Assembly: GCA_050739895.1 (NCBI GenBank)
Contig: JBOICK010000100.1
Location: 13,496-77,495 of the forward strand
Reading direction: 5' to 3'
Source: Stenotrophobium sp050739895
Lineage (GTDB): Bacteria > Pseudomonadota > Gammaproteobacteria > Nevskiales > Nevskiaceae
Length of the DNA: 64,000 nucleotides
The first letter of the stretch is position 1. Each line of letters opens with the position of its first letter. Made by a program: the position numbers and the translations under genes. Below are positions 45,871-54,654 of the stretch, one piece after another. Under the pieces are notes generated by a model. It worked only from the letters and a program-made list of their open reading frames with translations, did not search any database and was not told where the DNA came from.

Positions 45871-47220
45871 TCATGGCGCCGCGTCCTGCCGTCGGGCTTT
45901 GTAGCTTGTGGCGTCGATGTTGTGCCGGTTGAACAGTTTGTACAGATCGGTGCGGTTGCGTCCCGCCAGGCGCGCTGCCCGGCTGACGTTTCCCGCGGAC
46001 AAATCCAGCACCTGGCACAGATAGTTGCGGGTGAATTCGGCGCGCGCCTGGTCCAGCGGCGGAACGCCGCCGCCATTTTCGCCCAGGCAGTTGCGCACCA
46101 GGGCGGCGCCGATCACGCGGCTAGGCGACAGCGCCACCGTGCGCTCGACGGCATTGAACAACTGGCGCACGTTTCCGGGCCAGCCGGCGCCGGCGAGGAG
46201 TTCCATCGCTTCGGGCGAATAGCTGCGCCGCGGCGCACCATTGGTGACGAGCTGCGCCAACTGGTGGGCAACCAGCAGGGGAATGTCCTCGCGCCGTTCG
46301 TCCAGGGCCGGCAGTTGCAGGCGGACCACATTAAGCCGGTAGAACAGGTCTTCACGGAATTCTCCCGCCGCCACCAGAGTGTCCAGATCGCGATGCGTCG
46401 CCGAGAGCACGCGCACGTCGATTGCGACTGTGCGGGTATCGCCCACCGGGCGTACTTCGCGTTCCTGCAACACGCGCAGCAGCTTTACCTGCAGGCCCGG
46501 CGGCATGTCGCCGATCTCGTCGAGGAACACGGTGCCGCCCTCAGCGGCGCGAAACAAGCCGTCGTGATCGCTGTGCGCGCCGGTGAAGGCGCCGCGTTTG
46601 TGCCCGAACAGTTCGGACTCCAGCAACTCGGCGGGAACTGCTGCGCAGTTGATCGCCACGAACGGCCGCTCGGCGCGCCGGCTGGCGCGATGCACCGCGC
46701 GCGCCATCAGTTCCTTGCCGGAGCCGCTGGCTCCGGTGATGAGCACCGCCGAATCCACGCGCGCGACCCGCTGCGCATCCTCCAGCACCGACTTCATCAG
46801 CGGGCTGCGGGTGACGATACCGCCGGTCCAGTCGGACACCGGTTCGCTAACGACGAGATGGCGTTGCAGGCAGGCGAGCAGCTGGTCGCGATCCACTGGC
46901 TTGACCATGAAGTCGACAGCACCGGCCTGGGTCGCGCGCACCGCTTCCGGAATGTCGCCATGCGCGGTGAGGATCGCTACCGGCAGGCCTGGATGCTGCT
47001 GCTGAATGCGGCTCAGCAATTCGATGCCGTCCATGTCCGGCATGCGCAGATCGGCCAGCACGAACTGTGGTCTCGCCTCGGCGCATCGGGCCAGCGCTTC
47101 CGGGCCGGAAGCCGCAACGGCGACCCGGTAACCCGCCGACTCGATGCGCAGCGAGAGCACGCGCAGGAGTTTGGCATCATCGTCCACCAGGAGGATCTGT
47201 CTGGGTTCCATGCTCGGCAC
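45871..47220 (-). CDS. glrR: Sigma-54-dependent response regulator GlrR
   Basis: 449 residues; a second ATG three codons in is possible. Receiver (residues ~8-120) with DDD, phospho-acceptor Asp in LADLRMPD, T in LTAHG and K in VKPVD. AAA+ domain: Walker A TGASGSGKEL, the sigma-54 contact loop GAFTGA, Walker B FLDEIGD and the GEFREDLFYRLNV segment. The C-terminal Fis-type helix-turn-helix (GNVSRAARLAGRNRTDLYKL) binds DNA. GlrR activates sigma-54 promoters through upstream TGTC-N10-GACA sites in enterobacteria; three such sites lie upstream of the divergent exopolysaccharide operon. Gene order glrK-glrG-glrR matches E. coli. Confidence 0.92.
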   Translation of the reverse strand: MPSMEPRQILLVDDDAKLLRVLSLRIESAGYRVAVAASGPEALARCAEARPQFVLADLRMPDMDGIELLSRIQQQHPGLPVAILTAHGDIPEAVRATQAGAVDFMVKPVDRDQLLACLQRHLVVSEPVSDWTGGIVTRSPLMKSVLEDAQRVARVDSAVLITGASGSGKELMARAVHRASRRAERPFVAINCAAVPAELLESELFGHKRGAFTGAHSDHDGLFRAAEGGTVFLDEIGDMPPGLQVKLLRVLQEREVRPVGDTRTVAIDVRVLSATHRDLDTLVAAGEFREDLFYRLNVVRLQLPALDERREDIPLLVAHQLAQLVTNGAPRRSYSPEAMELLAGAGWPGNVRQLFNAVERTVALSPSRVIGAALVRNCLGENGGGVPPLDQARAEFTRNYLCQVLDLSAGNVSRAARLAGRNRTDLYKLFNRHNIDATSYKARRQDAAP

Positions 47221-47221
47221 C

Positions 47222-47692
47222 TCAATGCTTCTGTTGATCTTGACGGCGCTCGATATCGACCATCATGGTCATGCGCCGCCGCAGGTCCGCGGCTTCCTCG
47301 CGGCAATTATCCGAGTCCGCCAGTTCGGCGATGCGCACGCGTGCGACCGCGGCGAGTCCGGGCGACGGATTGCGCGCGAGAAAGGCCTTGAGGCGCCGCT
47401 GGGCAGCGCCCGGATCGTAGCCTGAATGATCCGGAATGCTTTGCAGCAGCGCAGCGCGAAGTTCGGCGCGCTCGGAAGTGCCGCCGGCGCGCGCCGATTG
47501 CCACATCGCTTCGCGAGCGGACGGGCTTGCCGACATCGCCCGCGCCATGAAGTCGAGCTGTTCGCGTGCCGAATCCGGCGCCGCCGGCAGCATGGCGCAC
47601 CCGGCCATGCACAAGGCCAGCGCAGCGACGCCGGCCCGGCGCAGCAGAGTGTCAGTGCTGCGGACATGGCCAGACAAGCTTGAAGCGCGCAC
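47222..47692 (-). CDS. glrG: GlrG/QseG-like small lipoprotein between glrK and glrR
   Basis: About 156 residues; start uncertain. No ATG is available in frame near the signal peptide; the GTG used has GGAGG 12 nt upstream and a TTG five codons later is an alternative. The signal VAALALCMAGC gives a lipobox MAGC. The mature part has helical repeats and a C-terminal coiled coil rich in Arg/Asp. QseG/YfhG in enterobacteria is an outer-membrane lipoprotein encoded in the same position that modulates the GlrK/QseE kinase; the assignment rests mainly on position, size and lipobox. Overlaps the 3' end of glrK. Confidence 0.72.
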   Translation of the reverse strand: MRASSLSGHVRSTDTLLRRAGVAALALCMAGCAMLPAAPDSAREQLDFMARAMSASPSAREAMWQSARAGGTSERAELRAALLQSIPDHSGYDPGAAQRRLKAFLARNPSPGLAAVARVRIAELADSDNCREEAADLRRRMTMMVDIERRQDQQKH

Positions 47693-49145
47693 CGGGCAGA
47701 GCGTCCTCCACCAAGGCGGCACCGCCGTGGGCGTGGGCGGTTTCGTCGACGATCGACAGGCCGACGCCGGCTCCCCGTATGCCGCGTTCCTCGGCCTCGG
47801 TGCCACGCACAAACGGCTCAAAAATCCTTTTCTTCTCATCATCGGGAACACCTCGTCCTTGATCCCTGACCGACAGTTCGCAAGAACCGTCTTCGGCCCC
47901 GGCGCAAATCTCGATCACGCTGCCCGCCGGGGCATGTTTTAGGGCATTGGTGAAAAGATTGTCCAGCGCAGAGCGCAGTTGCGCGCGCTGTCCGAACAAG
48001 CGGCTGCAGTCGAGATCGAGTTCCACCGAAAGCCCGCGCGCACTCATCGGCAGGCGATGCGCCTGAACCACTTCTTCGATGAGACCAGCGATATCGAACC
48101 ACTCCAGTTCCATTTGCCGGTAGCCGCGGCGCCATTCCGCGTAGGTCAGCAGATTCTCGATCAATCCTTCCAGTTCGTGCGCGGACTCGGCCAGAATCTG
48201 CACGGCTTCGGCCTGGTCGTCGGTCAGCCGTCCCAACGACCCCTCGTTCAGCAACGCGGCTCCCTCGAGCAGGCTTGCCAGCGGGGTTTTCAATTCATGC
48301 GAGACATGCCGCAGAAAGCGGTCCTTGTCGGCGTCGAGCAGGGCCAGGCGGCGGCGCAGCCAGTCCAGGCGCTCACCCAGACGCCGCAATTCATGCGGAA
48401 AGGAGATGTTGACCGGATCGTCATAATGACCATGGCCAAGCGCGGCGACACTGCGCCCCATCTCGCGCAGTGGCCGGGTCACCGCGCGCGAGAATCCCAG
48501 CGCCAGCAATCCTGCGAGCGGGATCAGGGCCAGCACTGAAATGCCCATGAGACGATGCGTGGCGGCGGTTTCGCCGCGGAATTTCTCAACCTTGTCATCG
48601 ACTGCGGCGCGGGCCAGATCGATGATCGGGTCGGTCTGTTTCAACAGTTCATGCACGCGGTCGCCAATGCCGTTCAGGTCGTGCGCCGACCAGGCCAGCT
48701 CCACGTCCCGTACCCCGGCCTGGACTTGCAGCACCTTCGTGCGCAAGGGTTCCGCCGGTTCCTGCAATAGCAATAGCTTGAGGGTGTTATCGGTTTCGGA
48801 GAGGCGCCGGCCGACAATTTCGCCCAGGGTTGGATCCTGCAATGCAAGGTACTGCCAGGTATTGCGTTCAAGATTTCCCAGGGTGTCGCGCAACCCCGTG
48901 CCGAGCTGAGCGATGCGCAGGCTGTTGTCGGCCAGGGTTTCGGCTTGCCTGGAAAGCTTGTTCAGCGAAACATCGGCCAGCAGCAGTGCGGCGAGCAAGG
49001 GCAAGGCCGCAAATACGCAGCCTCCGGCCACCCAGCCACCCATGGTCCGCGGCAGCCAACGACCTGCCTGGGCCGCATCCAGCAGGGACGCTACCCTGGC
49101 CAGCCAACCGGGACGAGCTGAGGGAGTAAATCCTCGCGTTTGCAT
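47652..49145 (-). CDS. glrK: Sensor histidine kinase GlrK (QseE)
   Basis: 497 residues from MQTRGFT; a 21-residue upstream extension is open but enters the regulatory region. TM1 at ~36-58 and TM2 at ~195-215 enclose a ~135-residue helical periplasmic sensor. HAMP follows, then the H-box RHVSHELKTPLASL, N-box DNLFTNALKHAP, DQGRGV and GAGVGLSIVDE. It should phosphorylate GlrR; in enterobacteria the pair responds to envelope signals and controls the small RNA GlmY. It is divergent from the exopolysaccharide operon. Confidence 0.9.
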   Translation of the reverse strand: MQTRGFTPSARPGWLARVASLLDAAQAGRWLPRTMGGWVAGGCVFAALPLLAALLLADVSLNKLSRQAETLADNSLRIAQLGTGLRDTLGNLERNTWQYLALQDPTLGEIVGRRLSETDNTLKLLLLQEPAEPLRTKVLQVQAGVRDVELAWSAHDLNGIGDRVHELLKQTDPIIDLARAAVDDKVEKFRGETAATHRLMGISVLALIPLAGLLALGFSRAVTRPLREMGRSVAALGHGHYDDPVNISFPHELRRLGERLDWLRRRLALLDADKDRFLRHVSHELKTPLASLLEGAALLNEGSLGRLTDDQAEAVQILAESAHELEGLIENLLTYAEWRRGYRQMELEWFDIAGLIEEVVQAHRLPMSARGLSVELDLDCSRLFGQRAQLRSALDNLFTNALKHAPAGSVIEICAGAEDGSCELSVRDQGRGVPDDEKKRIFEPFVRGTEAEERGIRGAGVGLSIVDETAHAHGGAALVEDALPGARFKLVWPCPQH

Positions 49146-49211
49146 GGCGATTGCCGCAACCTCAGGAACTTTGTGACCGCAGCATCGCGGCGATTGTTCC
49201 TCTCCCATCCT

Positions 49212-49229
49212 TGTCGCTTACCGCAGACA
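49212..49229. promoter_or_regulatory. GlrR-type site 1 (TGTC-N10-GACA)
   Basis: Exact TGTC, ten intervening bases, GACA. Centre lies ~230 bp upstream of the sigma-54 promoter, a usual distance for enhancer-like sites of sigma-54 activators. Confidence 0.85.
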
Positions 49230-49268
49230 TCACCTTTGCCTGTGCGTGCGCCCGCTTCTACGGCTTTC

Positions 49269-49286
49269 TGTCGCAGCCCGACGACA
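49269..49286. promoter_or_regulatory. GlrR-type site 2 (TGTC-N10-GACA)
   Basis: Exact TGTC-N10-GACA, centred 57 bp downstream of site 1. Confidence 0.85.
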
Positions 49287-49335
49287 GCAGTTTTTCATTT
49301 TCATACAAGCACTTGGCCGTTATGGTTATTTGCAC

Positions 49336-49353
49336 TGTCGGTTGCAGGCGACA
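49336..49353. promoter_or_regulatory. GlrR-type site 3 (TGTC-N10-GACA)
   Basis: Exact TGTC-N10-GACA, centred 67 bp downstream of site 2 and about 122 bp before the predicted transcription start. Confidence 0.85.
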
Positions 49354-49440
49354 GTTTTTGCCTCATACCGCGTGCTCACGACACCCCAATGCGATGACCG
49401 CGATCGCCAAATGATTGTTTTCCCGCGATATCCGCAGCGA

Positions 49441-49455
49441 TGGCATGCCGCTTGC
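49441..49455 (+). promoter_or_regulatory. Sigma-54 (-24/-12) promoter of the exopolysaccharide operon
   Basis: TGGCATG-CCGC-TTGC: the -24 GG and -12 GC dinucleotides are at the required spacing and the flanking bases fit the TGGCAYR-N4-TTGC consensus. Transcription should start near 49467, giving a leader of ~50 nt that contains a small hairpin (CCTGCT / AGCAGG, 49473-49491) and the ribosome binding site AGGAGG. Confidence 0.85.
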
Positions 49456-49515
49456 CCCCTAGACGTCATCCCCCTGCTTGCATGTAGCAGGCGAGGCCAC
49501 GACCAGGAGGTCATC

Positions 49516-50934
49516 TTGAACACCGCGACCGAGATTGTGATTTTCACGACGCAGAAAGCCGCACGTTCGCCGCTGCTGCTGGGTGGTTGTGTCGCGCATT
49601 GCTTTTCAGGCTATCGCGAGTTTCGCGAGTCGGCGCTGGCGCCTGTCGCGTTCATCATAAAAGGTACTGACGAAGCTTACGCGGGATCGTTGCTGCGGCA
49701 GATCCGGCGCGACCCCGACTATGGTGCGTCCCTGGTATTCATCGATGGCTCGGCGGCTTCTGCGGATCTCGTCCTGTGTGACGGACCGCTGCCAAAAACA
49801 GGACAGGCGTTGCTGGAACGAATCGGCGATGTCCAGTCGCGCGCCCGCGCGATGCGCGGCGCCGGAGACGATCAAACTCCCGTGGGACAACTCATGCGTT
49901 TCATGTGGCTGCGCCCGGGATACGTGCTGGAACCCATCGCGGACTGGCGCCATCCGCGTGGTTACCACTACCCGGCGCTCGAAGTGATGGATCGCAGCGA
50001 TACCGATCCGGAAACCTGGTTGCAGCAGATGGACCGGGAAGGCTTGCTGGAACGGGTGGCGCTCAAGGACCGCCAGCGCGAATGCGACTACTGCGGCAGT
50101 TCGCATCTGAGTTTCATCGACGTATGTCCGAACTGCCGCAGTATCGACCTTGATCAGCACACCGCCCTGCATTGTTTTACATGCGGCCTGATCGCGCCCG
50201 AACAGCGCTTCGCGCATGGGGGAAAAAGAATCTGCCCCAAATGTGGCACCCAGTTGCGCCATATCGGCACCGACTATGACCGTCCGCTGGAGACCTGTGT
50301 CTGCGGCAGTTGTGAACATGTTTTTGTCGAGGGCGAGGTGATCGCGCGTTGCGCAGTTTGTGCGCACTCGATGCCGCCGACCGCGTTGCGCTTGCGCAAG
50401 CTTTACTCCTGGCGGTTGTCCGGTGCCGGCCGGCTTGCCGCGCAGGGTGGGCAGGAGACGACCGTCCACGGCAGTGCCCGGCAAAGCTCGGATTTCGAGC
50501 AATTTGTTTCCAGCCTGGACCTCATGCTGAAGCTTGCGCACAGCCAGCGTGATTTCAGTTTTACGCTGTTCGGCCTGTGGCTGGAGAACCGCGCCAAGTT
50601 GGAGAAAACGCTGGGCATCGAGAAGGCGGCACGGCTGGTCGACGCCTTTGTCGACCGTCTGCGCGAGTCCCTGGAGGATGCCGATCTGATGGTCCGCAGC
50701 GACGACGTAACCGTACTGTTCCTGTTGCCCAGCTGCGACCGCAAGCGCATTGCGCGTTTGCGTGGGGCGATTAAGGTCCTGACCGCCCGGGCCCGTCAGC
50801 AGAATGGCGCCGGGTTGAGTTGGAGCGGCGCGCAGTTGCCGGTGGCGCAGAAAACGGCTGGAGACGTCACCGCCGAATCCCTGCTTGCACGGCTGCGTTC
50901 CGAACGTGGCGCGGATACGGCGCAAGCGGCCTGA
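49516..50934 (+). CDS. Zinc-ribbon (TackOD1-like) protein with degenerate GGDEF-like domain
   Basis: 472 residues from TTG, selected because AGGAGG lies exactly 5 nt upstream. Residues ~190-300 hold several CxxC knuckles (CDYC, CPNC, CFTC, CPKC, CGSC, CAVC), resembling the TackOD1 metal-binding proteins. The C-terminal ~130 residues follow the GGDEF pattern of secondary structure (FSFTLFGLWLENRAKLEKTLG ... RLRESLEDADLMVR), but the signature [RGG(D/E)EF] reads RSDDVTVLF, so diguanylate cyclase activity is unlikely. It may be a c-di-GMP-independent or ligand-sensing regulator of the synthase. First gene of the operon; 4 nt before the glycosyltransferase. Confidence 0.78.
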   Translation: MNTATEIVIFTTQKAARSPLLLGGCVAHCFSGYREFRESALAPVAFIIKGTDEAYAGSLLRQIRRDPDYGASLVFIDGSAASADLVLCDGPLPKTGQALLERIGDVQSRARAMRGAGDDQTPVGQLMRFMWLRPGYVLEPIADWRHPRGYHYPALEVMDRSDTDPETWLQQMDREGLLERVALKDRQRECDYCGSSHLSFIDVCPNCRSIDLDQHTALHCFTCGLIAPEQRFAHGGKRICPKCGTQLRHIGTDYDRPLETCVCGSCEHVFVEGEVIARCAVCAHSMPPTALRLRKLYSWRLSGAGRLAAQGGQETTVHGSARQSSDFEQFVSSLDLMLKLAHSQRDFSFTLFGLWLENRAKLEKTLGIEKAARLVDAFVDRLRESLEDADLMVRSDDVTVLFLLPSCDRKRIARLRGAIKVLTARARQQNGAGLSWSGAQLPVAQKTAGDVTAESLLARLRSERGADTAQAA

Positions 50935-50938
50935 TTCC

Positions 50939-52273
50939 ATGGACGCCTTGATCGATACCTTCAGCCAGGGATGGCTGGTGTTCGTCTCGCTGGTTTCCGC
51001 CAACGCGGAAGATATTGCTCTCAAATTTGCGCCGTTCGTGTTGTTCCTGGAGCTGCCGCTTTATGTCATCACCTGGATGGGGGTGATGCACTATCTGTGG
51101 CGCCGACATTACGAAAACCCTGTCGAGATTCCCTACTATCCGCGCGTGAGCTGCATCTGCAATGCCTATGCCGAAGGCCGCGATGTGCAGTACTCGGTGC
51201 GCTCATTGCTGGAACAAATCTACCCGGGGCATATCGAACTGCTGCTGGTGCTCGACGGCGCCGTCGCCAATCGCGATACCTACCATGCGATCAGCGAGCT
51301 GGTGCCGTATTTCAATCGCTCGTCCAGGCGCAGTGTGCGCTTCATCCCCAAGCCTCAGCGCGGCGGCCGCGTGTCGGCCACCAACACCGGCCTGCTCTAT
51401 GCCACCGGCGAGATCGTGATGGCGCTGGACGCCGATACCTCTTTCGATAACGAGATGGTAGCCAATGCAGTCAAGCCATTCGCCAACCCAAATGTGGTCG
51501 GCGCCACCGGGCCGCTACGCGTGCGCAATGCCAGCAAGTCGCTGGCGACGCGCCTGCAGGCCGTCGAATACATGCTGGCGATCTATCTGGGCAAGGTCGG
51601 ACTCGCCGAATGGAATCTGATCAACAACCTGCCAGGCGCATACATGATCTACCGCAAGTCCATGCTCGATCATGTGGGCGGCTGGAACACCGGGACCGGC
51701 GAGGATCTGGACCTGACGCTGCGCGTCAAGCAGTACATCAGCCGGCATCCGCAGTTGCTGCTGGTGTTCGCGCCCGGTGCGGTGGCGCATACCGATGTGC
51801 CTGATACCTTCGCTGCCTTCTACACGCAGCGGCTACGTTGGGACGGGGATCTTTCCTACGTCTATTTCCGCAAGCACTGGCACAGCTTCTCGCCCATGAT
51901 TGGCTGGAAAAATTTTCTGTCGGTGATCTGGTACGGACTGTTATTCCAGATCTTTCTACCGATACTGCAGGTGGGCTCCCTGGCGTACATGCTGTTGTTC
52001 AAGCCGTTGCCGTTCTTCATTGGCGTGATGCTGTTGGTCTACTGCTTCTATTTCCTGCTGACCCTGCTGCAGTTCGTGCTGTTCATCGCACTGCTGTCGG
52101 AGCGGCCGCGTACCGATGCCGGCTTCATCGTCATGGTGCCACTGATGCCCTTGTTCATGATCAGCGCCCGCATCTGGAGCGTGGTGGCGACTCTGCACGA
52201 ATGGTTCAACCATGCCCACCAGGACTCGCCGATGGGGCCGTGGTGGGTGATCCGCCGGGGAGGTCCACGATGA
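50939..52273 (+). CDS. Processive family-2 glycosyltransferase, membrane polysaccharide synthase
   Basis: 444 residues. One or two N-terminal TM helices (PFVLFLELPLYVITWMGVMHYL) precede the GT2 domain: VSCICNAYAEG, the DxD motif LDADTS, the acceptor-site GTGEDLDLTLR and the processivity motif QRLRW. Four or more C-terminal TM helices form the translocation channel (LLFQIFLPILQVG, FFIGVMLLVYCFYFLLTLLQF). The layout matches Alg8/BcsA-like synthases that polymerise a UDP/GDP-sugar and pass the chain through the inner membrane. No PilZ domain is fused. Stop overlaps the next ATG (ATGA). Confidence 0.92.
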   Translation: MDALIDTFSQGWLVFVSLVSANAEDIALKFAPFVLFLELPLYVITWMGVMHYLWRRHYENPVEIPYYPRVSCICNAYAEGRDVQYSVRSLLEQIYPGHIELLLVLDGAVANRDTYHAISELVPYFNRSSRRSVRFIPKPQRGGRVSATNTGLLYATGEIVMALDADTSFDNEMVANAVKPFANPNVVGATGPLRVRNASKSLATRLQAVEYMLAIYLGKVGLAEWNLINNLPGAYMIYRKSMLDHVGGWNTGTGEDLDLTLRVKQYISRHPQLLLVFAPGAVAHTDVPDTFAAFYTQRLRWDGDLSYVYFRKHWHSFSPMIGWKNFLSVIWYGLLFQIFLPILQVGSLAYMLLFKPLPFFIGVMLLVYCFYFLLTLLQFVLFIALLSERPRTDAGFIVMVPLMPLFMISARIWSVVATLHEWFNHAHQDSPMGPWWVIRRGGPR

Positions 52274-54654
52274 ACGCCAAGTTTTTTTTAGCCGGAACTT
52301 TTGCAACGATGCTCGCTGCTGCACCTGTCTTCGCTCAACCGGTACCCGTGGAATCCCTGCTTGGCGATACCGCGCATGCGGTGGCGGTGTTACAGGCGGA
52401 GGCCGAGCTTGATGGCGCGCGCCACGAGCTGAACCGCGACCGCGACCAGCAGGGCTGGCAACTGACTGGCGCAGCGGGCTACGGCATCATCAAGAATATC
52501 GTCAGCGCTAACCAGGCGATTTCCTATCCTGGCGCGCAAGGGCAGCTTGGCTTTAGTTACCCCCTGTTGGACTCCTCTGGACAAAAGCAGCGCGCGGTCG
52601 ATAGCGCCAGCGGCAAGGTCGAAGAGAAACAGGCGCGGCTGGAAGATGCACGCCGCCGTGCGCCGCTGGAACTGGAGTCCGACTACGCGCGTTACTGGGG
52701 CGCGCAGGAAGGCATGCTGGTGATCGACGCCTACCTCGCCACCGAACCTGAGGTGGTGCCGCGTTTGCAATTGCGCCAGCAGAAAAAACTGATGCTGCAA
52801 TCAAGGCTGACCGAGTTGCTGGCCGGTTACGAAGCCGCGCACGCCACCCGCGCGCAACTGCAGCGCGTGCTCGATCAAACCCGTGGCCGCCTCGAACGTC
52901 TGGCTGGACGCTCGCTGGCTGATCTGCAGGCCAGCGCCGTCGCACTGCCGGAAATCCAGGGCATCGTCGCAGACGACGTTTCTGATAAGAACCCAGACAT
53001 CGCCGAGTTGCGCGCCAAGGCCGATGCCCTGAAAGCGCAACTCGACGACAGCAGTTGGTATGGAATGAATGCCTCGCTCAACGTGACGGGCGCGGTCAAC
53101 ACCGATCAACGCGACCACCAGACCGGCGGCACCGGCTTCGTAGGCTTGAATTTCAGCGCGCCGCTGTCTCTGATCAGCGTGCGGCGCGAGGAACGCGAGC
53201 GCCTGCAATCGGAACTTGAAGGCGTGCGCCTGCAGCAGCGCCAACGCCGCGAAGAGCTGATTGCAGAGGCTCACGCTGCGCTCGGTCGCCTGTCAGATGC
53301 AACCGAGGGCATGAACGTGGCGGCTCAGAAGACCAGTGCCGCGGCCGAAGCATTGCGCGAGCGTCAACTGCGCAGCAATGTTTTCTCGGAAGAAGGCATC
53401 GAGGCACTCAGCCAGCAGCTGAATGATTACACGCGGCAGGCGCTTGCCGACATCGACGCCCGTGTCCGTGTCTGGCAGAACAATATCGACGTTCGTGCCT
53501 ATGTCATGGGCGCCGACAACAACAATATATTCCCGCACAGTCAGGACGCCGCTGTGGGCGTAAGCCTGGCCGCGCCGTTGAAGACGGTGGCCGGCATGTT
53601 GCAAGGCAGCGGTGGCGACCGGGCTCCCTCGACGCCGGTGCCGGCTTTGGAGAGCGGCCGCTTGGACGATAGTCGTGCGGTTGCGCCAGCGCGCCTCGTG
53701 GATCTGACGCTCAAACAGAGCCCCACCTTGCGTAGCGTCGTCTGGACGCGCTCGTCGCCTGTCGACGGAAACCTGTGGTTCGCAACGAACGGACCTGATG
53801 CGGCCGCACCTCCGAGGGCGACGATGGTGCAAATCCTGGATGCGGATGCCGAAGCGCCTAAAGGGGCCGAGGCTCCGACTATGTCGGTTTATGTCTGGAA
53901 CAGCCATGAACTGATCCGGCGCGACCAGTTTCAGCCGACGTTCTGGAGTTTGCTGCAGCGGCTGACGATCAGCCGTCTGATGATTTCGTTGAACGCCACG
54001 CAAATCCAGGCCGCCCAGACGCGGCCTCAGGAGCTGCGGGCGTTCCTGAGCAATGCTCGCAAGCATGACGTGGCGGTCGATCTGCTGCTTGGCGAGCCGA
54101 GCTGGATAGAACCGGCACACCGTCAGGAACTGCTCAACATCATCGACAGCTTGCGGGCCTTTGATTTTGCCGGACTGCATCTGGATATCGAGCCGGACCA
54201 GATTTATCGGCAACCGTTGTCCCGCGCACAGTTTGACGATTGGGTGGCGACGCTGGCAGCCGCGGCCAAGACCTCGCCCTGGCCAACCGCGGTAAGCGTG
54301 CATCCGCGCTATTTCCGGGACTCGCCATACCACGACTGGCACCTCGGCGAGCAATTGAGCAAAGGTGGTATCCGCGAGGTCGCGTTGATGATCTTTTCTT
54401 CCGATCCGAACAAGGTCGCTGCGATTGCGCACCCGATTCTGGCCGGGTCGCCGAATCTGCGCTTTCAAATCGCCCAGAGCGTGGAGCCGCAACTGGATCC
54501 CACGTTGAGTTACGCCCGCCGCAGTCCGCAAGATTTTCAGGCGGCAATGCGCGAGCTGGAAAAGCAAATGGCAACCGAGGCTAACGCCGACGGTGTTGTG
54601 GTCCAGGCCTGGGCCGATCTCGCGAGGATGGGTCATGAAAGTCAGATTCGTTGA
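52270..54654 (+). CDS. Fusion of TolC-like outer-membrane channel with a glycosidase-like TIM barrel
   Basis: 794 residues. A signal peptide (MNAKFFLAGT... ending VFAQP) is followed by an outer-membrane efflux region of ~400 residues with two repeats of long coiled-coil helices and beta segments (AELDGARHELNRDRDQQGW; the second with REERERLQSELEGVRLQQRQR). After a ~100-residue linker, residues ~536-794 form what looks like a TIM barrel: strand FAGLHLDIEPDQ with D639 and E641 recalls the DxxLDxE strand of GH18/GH114-like glycosidases, and SVHPRYF and VALMIFSSDP are later strands. TolC proteins normally end after ~450 residues, so this is a true fusion. It should export the polymer and cut or modify it at the outer membrane. 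Confidence 0.82.
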   Translation: MNAKFFLAGTFATMLAAAPVFAQPVPVESLLGDTAHAVAVLQAEAELDGARHELNRDRDQQGWQLTGAAGYGIIKNIVSANQAISYPGAQGQLGFSYPLLDSSGQKQRAVDSASGKVEEKQARLEDARRRAPLELESDYARYWGAQEGMLVIDAYLATEPEVVPRLQLRQQKKLMLQSRLTELLAGYEAAHATRAQLQRVLDQTRGRLERLAGRSLADLQASAVALPEIQGIVADDVSDKNPDIAELRAKADALKAQLDDSSWYGMNASLNVTGAVNTDQRDHQTGGTGFVGLNFSAPLSLISVRREERERLQSELEGVRLQQRQRREELIAEAHAALGRLSDATEGMNVAAQKTSAAAEALRERQLRSNVFSEEGIEALSQQLNDYTRQALADIDARVRVWQNNIDVRAYVMGADNNNIFPHSQDAAVGVSLAAPLKTVAGMLQGSGGDRAPSTPVPALESGRLDDSRAVAPARLVDLTLKQSPTLRSVVWTRSSPVDGNLWFATNGPDAAAPPRATMVQILDADAEAPKGAEAPTMSVYVWNSHELIRRDQFQPTFWSLLQRLTISRLMISLNATQIQAAQTRPQELRAFLSNARKHDVAVDLLLGEPSWIEPAHRQELLNIIDSLRAFDFAGLHLDIEPDQIYRQPLSRAQFDDWVATLAAAAKTSPWPTAVSVHPRYFRDSPYHDWHLGEQLSKGGIREVALMIFSSDPNKVAAIAHPILAGSPNLRFQIAQSVEPQLDPTLSYARRSPQDFQAAMRELEKQMATEANADGVVVQAWADLARMGHESQIR

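Noticed and set aside
49246..49515. Longer start for the zinc-ribbon protein
   Set aside because: The extension would translate the GlrR sites and sigma-54 promoter; AGGAGG five nt before the TTG marks the real start.
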